Origin: Bacillota bacterium
GTDB lineage: Bacteria > Bacillota > Clostridia > Oscillospirales > Acutalibacteraceae
Length of the DNA: 64,000 nucleotides
Assembly (NCBI GenBank): GCA_023416955.1
Contig: JAEZGM010000008.1
Location: 47,844 to 111,843 of the forward strand
Reading direction: 5' to 3'
Within the stretch, counting starts at the first letter, position 1; every line of letters starts with the position of its first letter. The translations under genes and the position numbers were made by a program. Below the pieces are notes generated by a model. The model had not been told where the DNA came from and made no database searches. It saw nothing but the letters and a program-made list of their open reading frames with translations. Shown here in pieces: positions 7,115 to 14,510 of this stretch.

Positions 7115-9233
7115 TTGCTGCCGCCTCCATCAAATACTCCGGGGTTGCCGGTAACCGGTCGATTCGAATCCCGAGCGCGTCCTCAACCGCGGCGGCCACA
7201 GCGGGGGCCGCCCCCAGCAGCGTAAGCTCGCCCACACCCTTCGCGCCGAACGGGCCATTGTCAAACTCGTTGTTGACCAGCGCCGTTTTGACCACGGGGA
7301 AATCCTTTGTGGTCGGAATGATATAATCGGTAACCGAGCGCTGCTGAAGCCGCCCGTTCTTCGTCTCCATTTTCTCCGTCAGGCCGTAGCCGAGGCCCTG
7401 AAGAATCCCGCCCTCAATCTGCCCGCGCACAATGCGCTCGTCGATTGCGTGCCCCACGTCGAAAACGGCCCAAACGCCTTTCACGTCAACTTCGTAGGTT
7501 ACGGGGTCTACCTCCACTTCGGCGATGTTGATGCCCCAGGAGTAAGCGGGGTAGGCTTCGCCGGTGAAGGTATTATTGTCCCAGTGAATGCCGAGGGGTG
7601 ACTGATAGCTGACGTCAACCACCACTTCACTGGGTTCCTGCCAGCGCTCCTTGAGCTGCTGCGCCGCCCGTTCCAGCAGCCGCCCAACAATGATTACCGT
7701 GCGCGAAGCAACGGTCGGGCCGGAGTTCGTCACAAACTCCGTATTGGGATTTTCAAAAATAACATCTTCCAGCGGAAGCTCCAGAACCTTTGCCACAATT
7801 TTCGCGAGTGTCGTTTTAACACCCTGCCCCATGTCGGTGCTTGCCACCAGAATTTCCGCCTTGCCGTCCGCGCGTTTTTTCAGCCTTGCCGTAAAATCGC
7901 GTTCCCCGTTTCCGGTAAAGCCGCATCCGTGCAGGAACAGACCGGCGCCCATTCCGCGCAGGCGGGAACCGTTTTGAAACTGCTCTTTTTTTGCGTCATA
8001 GCCCGACATTTCCTTCGCTTTAGAAATAATTTCGGGCATTTTAATCGGCTGAAAGAATTCGCCGTCGGTGGAGGTTCGGTCACCCTGCCTTGCCGCGTTT
8101 TTCAGCTTCAGCTCCAGCGCGTCCATGTGAAGAACCCGCGCGATTTTCTGCATGTGCATTTCCATGGCGAACAGCGACTGCGGCGCACCGAAACCGCGGA
8201 ACGCGCCGTTCGGAACCGTGTTGGTTGCCACGCAGGCGGCCCGCGCATCCAGACTGGGAACATTGTATACGCCGGTAATATTAAATAGGCTTCTTTGCAG
8301 AACGATCTGGGAAAGGCCGAGGTATGCGCCGGCGTTCAGCCGAATATCCGCCCGCATGCCGAGTATTTTTCCGTCGCCATCCACCGCGGTGTCGAGGTGA
8401 ATCATAGCGGGGTGGCGCTTCGTTGTGGATTCCAAATCTTCGCCGCGGTCAAAAAGAAGCCGCACCGGGCGCCCTGTTTTGTAAGAGGCCAGCGCCGCGT
8501 GACCCGCGACAAGCGTGGGGTATTCCTCCTTGCCGCCGAAGCCGCCGCCGGTGACGCACTGAAGGACGCGGACGCGGTCAACTTTCCAGCCGAATATCTT
8601 CGCAAGACCGTCGCGCACATAAAACGGGCACTGCATGGAACCGTATACTGTGATTTTTCCGTCCTCATAAACGCCGGTCATTCCCTGCGGCTCCAAATAC
8701 AGCTGTTCCTGGTACCCCGTGCGGTAGTCGCCGCTTACCACATGGCTTGCCTGTGCAAACGCTTTTTCGCAGTCGCCCTTGCCGATCTGGTAATGAATAA
8801 ACCGGTTGTCTTCCCCCGCGAGCGGGGGAATTTCCGGATTATCCGCGTCCTCAAACGAAAGAACCGGGGCAATATCCTCATACTCGACCTGAATCCTGTT
8901 CAACACGCGCAGGATATCTTCCCGGTTTTCCCCAACAACCAAAAGGATGGGCTGACCGATGTAATTTACGCTGTCCTCCGCAAAATAGGGTTCGTCGCTT
9001 GCAACCGTGCTGACCCTGTTTTCGCCGGGAACATCGCTGCGGTCGACGATACAGCACCCCTTTGGCAAATCGGGGATGGATATGGATTTGATTTTTGCCC
9101 TTGCGCGCGCGGAACGCAGCGTTTTCGCGTAAAGCATATGTTCAAACTTCATGTCGTCAACATATTTTGCGGAACCGGAAGCTTTGATCGCGCCGTCCAC
9201 TTTCTTTACAGGTATGCTGATATCCTGAGCCAT
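7101..9233 (-). CDS. xdhA: Molybdenum hydroxylase catalytic subunit (XdhA-like)
   Basis: A 710-residue molybdopterin-binding subunit of the xanthine dehydrogenase family. Key motifs are CVTGGGFGGKEEYP near residue 230, GAFRGFGAPQ near 343, STDMGQGVKT near 460 and, near the end, FGAKGVGELT with the conserved catalytic Glu. ATG at 9233 is preferred over an in-frame TTG 18 bases upstream because AAGGAG lies 9 bases before it. Substrate could be hypoxanthine, xanthine, nicotinate or another N-heterocycle; divergent adenine deaminases and the SsnA/HyuA neighbours favour a purine. A selenium-dependent cofactor is possible, but no selenium genes are in the window. Confidence 0.88.
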   Translation of the reverse strand: MAQDISIPVKKVDGAIKASGSAKYVDDMKFEHMLYAKTLRSARARAKIKSISIPDLPKGCCIVDRSDVPGENRVSTVASDEPYFAEDSVNYIGQPILLVVGENREDILRVLNRIQVEYEDIAPVLSFEDADNPEIPPLAGEDNRFIHYQIGKGDCEKAFAQASHVVSGDYRTGYQEQLYLEPQGMTGVYEDGKITVYGSMQCPFYVRDGLAKIFGWKVDRVRVLQCVTGGGFGGKEEYPTLVAGHAALASYKTGRPVRLLFDRGEDLESTTKRHPAMIHLDTAVDGDGKILGMRADIRLNAGAYLGLSQIVLQRSLFNITGVYNVPSLDARAACVATNTVPNGAFRGFGAPQSLFAMEMHMQKIARVLHMDALELKLKNAARQGDRTSTDGEFFQPIKMPEIISKAKEMSGYDAKKEQFQNGSRLRGMGAGLFLHGCGFTGNGERDFTARLKKRADGKAEILVASTDMGQGVKTTLAKIVAKVLELPLEDVIFENPNTEFVTNSGPTVASRTVIIVGRLLERAAQQLKERWQEPSEVVVDVSYQSPLGIHWDNNTFTGEAYPAYSWGINIAEVEVDPVTYEVDVKGVWAVFDVGHAIDERIVRGQIEGGILQGLGYGLTEKMETKNGRLQQRSVTDYIIPTTKDFPVVKTALVNNEFDNGPFGAKGVGELTLLGAAPAVAAAVEDALGIRIDRLPATPEYLMEAAANAKY

Positions 9234-9260
9234 TCCTGTCAACTCCTTCAAAGCTGCGAA

Positions 9261-9368
9261 ATATAGTCAACGCACTTAAAAATTAGTCCAATAGAAAGTC
9301 TGCGAAGTGCGTTGACATTCGGTAAATTGACTTTTAACCGGGACGGACTAAAAGTTAATTTACTATAA
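9261..9368. repeat. Repeat family A, copy 4 (divergent MITE-like element in the xdh leader)
   Basis: About 108 bases, the same length as the three clear copies of family A. It starts TATAGTCA, keeps CCAAT at the same internal offset, and ends CTAAAAGTTAATTTACTATA, like their right end. Inside are a 12-base inverted repeat (arms 9266-9277 and 9305-9316) and a second dyad (9321-9336 with 9351-9365). It lies between the leader terminator and the xdhA start. The relationship to family A is inferred from ends, length and the CCAAT spacing. Confidence 0.45.
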
Positions 9369-9376
9369 AACAGAAA

Positions 9377-9410
9377 AAGCCATAATTTCAGCACGCTGAA
9401 ATTATGGCTT
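9377..9410 (-). terminator. Intrinsic terminator/attenuator in the xdh leader
   Basis: A perfect 16-base stem (9377-9392 with 9395-9410). On the minus strand it is followed by TTTTTCTGTTTT. It lies downstream of the predicted xdh promoter and upstream of xdhA, so read-through would be needed for expression: an attenuator layout. Confidence 0.65.
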
Positions 9411-9420
9411 CATTGCCAAC

Positions 9421-9455
9421 ATATTTGGACGGTTTATAGCAAACCGGACAAATAT
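9421..9455 (-). promoter_or_regulatory. Leader hairpin upstream of xdh attenuator
   Basis: Fifteen-base arms (9421-9435 and 9441-9455) pair except for a 2x2 internal loop, with a 5-base apical loop. Transcribed on the minus strand it precedes the terminator hairpin by about 10 bases. It does not match the purine riboswitch core (no ATATGG...CTACC...TAAA pattern), nor any other leader class I know. Confidence 0.45.
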
Positions 9456-9483
9456 ATTCTAATATATGATTATATTGGAATTG

Positions 9484-9512
9484 ATTATATCTGTTTCTGA
9501 CTGACTGATCAA
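9484..9512 (-). promoter_or_regulatory. Predicted sigma-A promoter of the xdh operon
   Basis: On the minus strand TTGATC is followed after 17 bases by a perfect TATAAT. The implied leader before the xdhA start is about 240 bases and contains the hairpin, terminator and repeat described separately. Confidence 0.6.
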
Positions 9513-9636
9513 ACGGTAAATTGGGGGAATAAATCGATTGACCGCCCTCATACTGCTATTTTCTCGTAATCTCGGCGGTTTTCATGATTAGATAAAATAA
9601 AAATGGTATTCCAACTGCCCGCAGCCGTGGGGCGCG

Positions 9637-9665
9637 TTGTAAACAGCGCCGTCATTTGATATAAT
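9637..9665 (+). promoter_or_regulatory. Predicted sigma-A promoter of the gntR-type gene
   Basis: TTGTAA, 17-base spacer, TATAAT, ending 34 bases before the ATG of the regulator. An ATGGTATT half-site at 9603-9610 lies just upstream and recurs inverted before the first adenine deaminase. Confidence 0.6.
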
Positions 9666-9699
9666 ATGCCTGATATTGAAGATGGTGGGGCGGAAAAGT

Positions 9700-10458
9700 A
9701 TGGAATTAAAGCCGATTATCAAACGGAACCTGAGCAACGACGTAAAAGGTTTCTTGTATGAATATATTCGTCATTTAAGCCCCGCAAACGGCGCGAAACT
9801 GCCGCGGGAGGAGCAACTGGCGAAAGACCTGTCCGTCAGCAGGGTGACGGTTCGGCGCGCTCTGGATGACCTTGAGCAGGAGGGGCTGATTCTTCGCCTT
9901 CACGGGAAGGGAACGTTTGTCAACGCCGAGGCGGTGCAGATCAAAGTAAACCTGAGTCAGGGGCAGGAATTCAGCGATATGATTGAAGCCAGCGGCTACC
10001 GCGCCCGGGTCGGGCTAGTGCGCGCCGAACGACGCGAAGCGGGGGCAGAATTGAGCGCCGTTTTTCAAATTCCTGAAAGCGCGCCCGTAATGGAGGTTGA
10101 AAAGGTGTTTTTTGCCGACGACCACCCGGCCATTGTGTGTATTGACCGCTGCCCGCTGGCTCTGCTCACACAGCCGGTGGCAGACGGGGAGTGGGCACAG
10201 TCCACTTTTGAGCTTCTGCGAAAATACGCCGGAAAAATTGTAACCCGTGATAAGCTGGAAGTACTGACCATGACGCGCGGACAAATGCAGGCGCAGTTCC
10301 GCGGCGCTTCGGGGATGGAATGCGATTCGGTGCTGGTGCTGAACGCCATTAACTACGATCAGGACAACCAGCCGGTAATTTACGACACGGAGTTTTACAA
10401 TACGGACTATATCCGCTATAATCTCATCCGAAATAAAAATGTATATCGTTACGAATGA
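9700..10458 (+). CDS. GntR-family (HutC/UTRA) transcriptional regulator
   Basis: About 252 residues. N-terminal winged helix of the GntR type: LPREEQLAKDLSVSRVTVRRALDDLEQEGLI, here residues about 35-65, then HGKGTFV. The C-terminal half is a UTRA effector domain (SAPVMEVEKVFFADDHPAIV and a final YDTEFYNTDYIRYNLI). ATG at 9700 is chosen because GGTGGGG precedes it by 9 bases; TTG at 9676 and ATG at 9682 in the same frame are possible. It sits between the divergent xdh operon and the adenine deaminases and is the obvious candidate to control both, with a purine or derivative as effector (inference). Confidence 0.85.
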   Translation: MELKPIIKRNLSNDVKGFLYEYIRHLSPANGAKLPREEQLAKDLSVSRVTVRRALDDLEQEGLILRLHGKGTFVNAEAVQIKVNLSQGQEFSDMIEASGYRARVGLVRAERREAGAELSAVFQIPESAPVMEVEKVFFADDHPAIVCIDRCPLALLTQPVADGEWAQSTFELLRKYAGKIVTRDKLEVLTMTRGQMQAQFRGASGMECDSVLVLNAINYDQDNQPVIYDTEFYNTDYIRYNLIRNKNVYRYE

Positions 10459-10504
10459 CGCTCTTGATTTTTTTCCTGCGGTTGATATAATTATAAACTA
10501 AAAA

Positions 10505-10525
10505 TAGGTATTACCTTAATACCAT
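10505..10525. promoter_or_regulatory. Candidate operator dyad upstream of the first adenine deaminase
   Basis: Inverted repeat AGGTATT-accttA-ATACCAT style, arms about 10506-10512 and 10518-10525, 18 bases before the ade start. One arm (AATACCAT) is the reverse complement of ATGGTATT at 9603-9610 upstream of the regulator gene, which suggests GntR binding. No T-tract follows, so it is not a terminator. Confidence 0.35.
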
Positions 10526-10542
10526 TGAGAGGCGGCGGTATC

Positions 10543-12309
10543 ATGTTCAGAAACACACAGAGCATAAAAGAGTTGGTTGAATGCGGCCTGGGCCGTGTTC
10601 CCTGCGACCTGAAGCTGGAGAATGTCAGACTGGTCAATGTCTTTTCGGGCGAGATTTACCCCACGGATGTCTACATCAAGGGGAGCCGGATTGTTTCGAT
10701 AGACTCCAACGCCAATCTGCAGTCAGAGCGTGTGATTCCCTGTAACGGGCAGTATGCGCTGCCCGGATTCATGGACGCGCACATGCATTTTGAGTCCACC
10801 ATGCTGTCGCCCGAAGCTCTTACCGATATGGTGGTTCCGTGCGGAACCACCACGCTGTTTGCCGACATGATGGAAATTGCAAACGTTGCGGGAAAAGAAG
10901 GGCTGCGCGCCATGCTTTCCTCCATGAATCGCCTGCCTTACCGCATGCTGATTGAGGTTTCCTCCCGTGTGCCGACCGCGCCCGGGCTGGAAACCACCGG
11001 TGCGGTTCTTGACGCAAAGGAAGTCGAGGAGATTATGGGCTGGCAGGACAGTGTCAGTCTTGGCGAAATGGACTCCTCCAAAATCCTGTTTGTAAAGGAT
11101 GAGTACTTTCAGAAAATCGCCTCCGCGCTGAAGCAGCGCAAAATTGCGAACGGGCATGCCATTGGCCGTCTGGGGCAGGAGCTGAACGTTTACGCAAGCT
11201 CCGGTATTTCCGATGACCATGAATGTGTGAACACGGAGGAACTGCTTGCGCGCCTTCGTGTCGGCATGAAGGTGTTTATCCGCGAGGGCAGTACAGAGCG
11301 CAATCTGGACGAGCTGATTACCGGGGTGCTGCGGGAGCATCTGGATTTTGACAATCTGATGTTCTGTACCGACGATAAAGATGTCGGTGACATGAAAAGG
11401 GAAGGGCATATCAACTACAATGTCAACCGTGCCATTGCGCTCGGCGTCCCTCCGGTTAAGGCAATTCAGATGGCTACCGTCAATATTGCGAAGCATTTCC
11501 GCCTTGAAGACGAAATCGGCAGCATTACGCCGGGAAGGCTGGCGGATATTCTCTTGACAGACGATGTACGCAATATTCAGCCTGAAACCGTGCTTTTTGA
11601 GGGAAAAGTAGTCGCCCGGCAGGGGAAAATGACCGAGCCGGTTCCCAAAGGTGCATACCCGGACTGGCTGAAGCATACCGTTCATTTAAAAAAGCCGATT
11701 ACTGCCGCGTCGTTTGCCGTATTGGCTGACGGCAATCTGTCTTTTGTAAAAGTGAATGTCATCGGCCTGATTGACCGCCAGATCATCAACCGCCGTCTTG
11801 AAGCGGAGCTGCCCGTAAAAGACGGCGCTGTGCAGAACGATGTGTCCCGCGACATTCTGAAGCTTTCCGTTGTGGAACGCTACGGCAAAACCGGCGGTGT
11901 GGGCACCGGGTTCGTGCAGGGCTTCACGCTGAAAGACGGGGCGCTCGCCTATTCCATGTCGCATGATCATCACAATATTGTAGTAGTAGGAACGAACGAT
12001 ATCGATATGGCTGCAGCGGCTAATGCGGTTGCTGAAATGCAGGGGGGACTGGCGGCTGTGCGCAATACGGCGGTGCTTGCGTCCATGTGTCTTCCGATCG
12101 GCGGGCTGATGAGCGAAGGCAGCGCCGAAGAAGTCGGAGCGGAACTGACGGTCATGAATCATGCCGCCGCCGCGCTTGGGTGCAGTTTGCCGTCACCCTT
12201 TATGACGCTCAGCTTTATTTCGCTGCCGACCGTGCCGGAACTGGGATTAACGGATAAAGGTCTTGTTGAAGTATTGCAGCACAGACTGATCAGTACTATA
12301 ATAAAGTAA
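10543..12309 (+). CDS. ade: Adenine deaminase (first of two)
   Basis: A 588-residue adenine deaminase of the amidohydrolase family, converting adenine to hypoxanthine and ammonia. Motifs: PGFMDAHMHFESTMLSP near residue 73, IGRLGQELNVYASSG with the preceding NGHA, ISDDHEC, MFCTDDKDVGD near 275 and the Ade-specific C-terminal SMSHDHHNIVVVGTND near 470. The frame also has a TTG 18 bases earlier, but GAGAGGCGGCGG directly before ATG 10543 decides the start. Downstream of gntR by 84 bases and followed by a second ade. Hypoxanthine would feed the divergent molybdenum hydroxylase. Confidence 0.92.
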   Translation: MFRNTQSIKELVECGLGRVPCDLKLENVRLVNVFSGEIYPTDVYIKGSRIVSIDSNANLQSERVIPCNGQYALPGFMDAHMHFESTMLSPEALTDMVVPCGTTTLFADMMEIANVAGKEGLRAMLSSMNRLPYRMLIEVSSRVPTAPGLETTGAVLDAKEVEEIMGWQDSVSLGEMDSSKILFVKDEYFQKIASALKQRKIANGHAIGRLGQELNVYASSGISDDHECVNTEELLARLRVGMKVFIREGSTERNLDELITGVLREHLDFDNLMFCTDDKDVGDMKREGHINYNVNRAIALGVPPVKAIQMATVNIAKHFRLEDEIGSITPGRLADILLTDDVRNIQPETVLFEGKVVARQGKMTEPVPKGAYPDWLKHTVHLKKPITAASFAVLADGNLSFVKVNVIGLIDRQIINRRLEAELPVKDGAVQNDVSRDILKLSVVERYGKTGGVGTGFVQGFTLKDGALAYSMSHDHHNIVVVGTNDIDMAAAANAVAEMQGGLAAVRNTAVLASMCLPIGGLMSEGSAEEVGAELTVMNHAAAALGCSLPSPFMTLSFISLPTVPELGLTDKGLVEVLQHRLISTIIK

Positions 12310-12310
12310 C

Positions 12311-12394
12311 CGCTGATTAAAGCAATTCAGAAGCCGCTCAGTTCAGTATTTTCGCGGCTTCGAATTGCTGTCTGACGACTTAATCATCGCTTAC
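12311..12394 (+). repeat. Repeat family B, copy 1
   Basis: About 84 bases in the ade-ade gap. Outer arms CGCTGATTAA/TTAATCATCG and an inner stem AGCAATTCaGAAGCCGC (12321-12337) with GCGGCTTCGAATTGCT (12354-12369). Other copies are at 18277-18355, 48681-48755 and 63090-63172. No T-tract, so not a standard terminator. Confidence 0.7.
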
Positions 12395-12444
12395 TAAGAA
12401 ATTAAAAAGCAACTTATTTTAATGAATGACATGGAGGTATCCGT

Positions 12445-14250
12445 ATGAAAAATAATTTTTGCCTTTCCCCACTGTGGGAATGCAGCCAAACGCTCGCCGC
12501 GGTTGCGCAGGGAAGGGAACCGGCTGAAACCGTCATACGCAGCGCAAAACTGATTAACGTCTGCACCGGCGAAATCCTTCCGAACACGGACGTCGCCATC
12601 GCTCGGGGGCGTATCGCTCTGGTCGGCGATGCAGCGCACTGTATCGGGAAAGGTACGACGGTTATTGACGCGAACGGGCAGTACATTGCCCCCGGTTTCA
12701 TGGATGGGCATATTCATGTGGAATCCTCCATGATGAGCGTCGGCGAGTACGCCCGCGCGGTTATTCCGCACGGAACAGTCGGTATTTATATGGACCCCCA
12801 TGAAATCTGCAATGTGCTGGGGCTGGACGGCGTTCGCTGTATGGTGGAGGATTCCAAGCGCACGCCGCTGAAAACAATGGTGACCACACCGTCCTGTGTG
12901 CCGGCCGTTCCCGGATTTGAAGACACCGGCTCCTTTGTCGGCCCCGCGGATGTTTCGGAGACGATGGAGTGGGACAGCGTGGTCGGACTGGGCGAGCTGA
13001 TGAATTTTCCGGGCGTTCTTGCCTCCTCCGAACATACGCACGGTGAAATCGCGGAAACGCTCAAAGCCGATAAAATCGTGACCGGTCACTACTCCATGCC
13101 GGAAACAGGAAAAGGACTGAATGCCTATATTGCTTCCGGTGTGCGCTGCTGCCACGAGTCCACCCGCGAAGAGGACGCCTTGGCAAAGATGCGCCTTGGT
13201 ATGTACGCCATGTTCCGCGAGGGCTCCGCGTGGCACGATCTGCATGAGGTCGCCAAAAGCATTACGCAGCATAAAGTTGACACCCGGTTTGCCGTGCTGA
13301 TTTCCGACGACACCCATCCGCATACGCTGGTGAGCCAGGGTCACCTTGATCATATCGTGCGCCGCGCTGTGGAAGAGGGGATCGATGTTGTTACCGCAAT
13401 TCAGATGGTGACGATCAACTGCGCGCAGTGCTTCCAGATGGACCATGACCTTGGCTCCGTTACGCCCGGAAAATGCGCGGATATTGTCTTTATCAACGAT
13501 CTTGAGAAGCTGGATATCACGAAGGTTCTGATCAATGGTACAGTGGCGGCCGAAAACGGAAAAATGACGCAGGAGCTTGCGCCGTACCATTACCCGGAAT
13601 GGGCAACAAAGTCCATGCATATCCTCGACGCGATTACGCCGGATTCTTTCAAAATTTCGGCGGACGGGGAAGAAGTAGCCGCGCGTGTCATTGAGGTCAT
13701 TCCGGCGCGGGTGGGCTCGTTTGAACGGCATGTTAAATTAAAGGTACAGAATGGTCTTGTGCAGTCCGACCCGCAGCAGGACGTTTTAAAGACAGCGGTC
13801 TTTGAGCGCCACCATGCCACCGGAAAAGTTGGCTTCGGTTTTGTAAAAGGATTTGGTATCCAGTGCGGCGCAATGGCTTCCACCGTGGCGCACGACGCGC
13901 ATAACCTGCTGGTGATTGGCACCAATGACGAGGATATGGCACTGGCAGCCAACACGCTGATTGCCTGCGGCGGCGGAATGACGGCGGTGCAGAACGGGAA
14001 AGTGCTCGGCACAGTTCCGCTCCCGATCGCAGGGCTGATGAACGACAAGCCGGTGGAGGAAATGAGCGAAATCGTGGAAAGTCTGAGCGGTGCGTGGAAG
14101 CAGATCGGCTGCGGCATGGTATCGCCGTTTATGACCATGGCACTGATCTCGCTTGCCTGTCTGCCGGAGCTTCGTCTGACCGACCGCGGCCTTGTCGATT
14201 GCACCACATTCCAGTTTGTACCCTTGTTTCTGGACGAAGCCTTAGAATAA
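12445..14250 (+). CDS. ade: Adenine deaminase (second of two)
   Basis: A 601-residue paralogue of the preceding gene with the same organisation: PGFMDGHIHVESSMMS near residue 92, GLGELMNFPGV near 180, CCHESTREEDA near 235, LISDDTHPHTL near 290 and VAHDAHNLLVIGTNDED near 477. The C-terminal motif reads AHDAHN where the first copy has SHDHHN, a difference at residues near the metal site. Start ATG with ATGGAGG 11 bases upstream. Separated from the first ade by family B repeat copy 1 and so perhaps independently transcribed. It could deaminate adenine or a related purine. Confidence 0.9.
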   Translation: MKNNFCLSPLWECSQTLAAVAQGREPAETVIRSAKLINVCTGEILPNTDVAIARGRIALVGDAAHCIGKGTTVIDANGQYIAPGFMDGHIHVESSMMSVGEYARAVIPHGTVGIYMDPHEICNVLGLDGVRCMVEDSKRTPLKTMVTTPSCVPAVPGFEDTGSFVGPADVSETMEWDSVVGLGELMNFPGVLASSEHTHGEIAETLKADKIVTGHYSMPETGKGLNAYIASGVRCCHESTREEDALAKMRLGMYAMFREGSAWHDLHEVAKSITQHKVDTRFAVLISDDTHPHTLVSQGHLDHIVRRAVEEGIDVVTAIQMVTINCAQCFQMDHDLGSVTPGKCADIVFINDLEKLDITKVLINGTVAAENGKMTQELAPYHYPEWATKSMHILDAITPDSFKISADGEEVAARVIEVIPARVGSFERHVKLKVQNGLVQSDPQQDVLKTAVFERHHATGKVGFGFVKGFGIQCGAMASTVAHDAHNLLVIGTNDEDMALAANTLIACGGGMTAVQNGKVLGTVPLPIAGLMNDKPVEEMSEIVESLSGAWKQIGCGMVSPFMTMALISLACLPELRLTDRGLVDCTTFQFVPLFLDEALE

Positions 14251-14280
14251 TAGTGATTGAATATTAAATATCTATAAGTA

Positions 14281-14323
14281 AAACGGAACCCGGAAGCTGA
14301 TTTGCGCCGGGTTCCGTTTTCGT
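14281..14323 (+). terminator. Intrinsic terminator after the second ade
   Basis: AAACGGAACCCGG (14281-14293) pairs perfectly with CCGGGTTCCGTTT (14307-14319), followed by TCGTTTCTGT. It closes the gntR-ade-ade unit. Confidence 0.8.
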
Positions 14324-14361
14324 TTCTGTATGTTTTGAATATGAAGTCCGGCTGCTGTGAA

Positions 14362-14470
14362 TATATAGTCATTTAACTTGAAAACAGAGCCAATCTTCAA
14401 GCGTAAAATCCATAAATCAAAGATTTTGCGCTTGTTTCTTGGATATTTTCTAAAGTTAAATGACTATATA
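14362..14470. repeat. Repeat family A, copy 1 (MITE-like)
   Basis: 109 bases with perfect 16-base terminal inverted repeats (14362-14377 and 14455-14470; TATATAGTCATTTAAC). The interior has a second dyad, AAGCGTAAAATC against GATTTTGCGCTT. About 90% like copies at 43433 and 59041. It lies immediately upstream of the serine recombinase gene. No coding capacity. Confidence 0.8.
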
Positions 14471-14510
14471 TGACTGATCGGGATTTTACCGGAAAAGGCG
14501 GGGTGAAAGC

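Noticed and set aside
9260..9480. Purine (guanine/adenine) riboswitch in front of xdh
   Set aside because: The conserved core (ATATGG, CTACC and TAAA loops) is absent; only hairpins and a terminator remain.
10723..11685. 320-codon minus-strand frame inside the first ade
   Set aside because: Exact antisense of a secure gene, His- and Gln-rich as typical shadow frames; no start signal.
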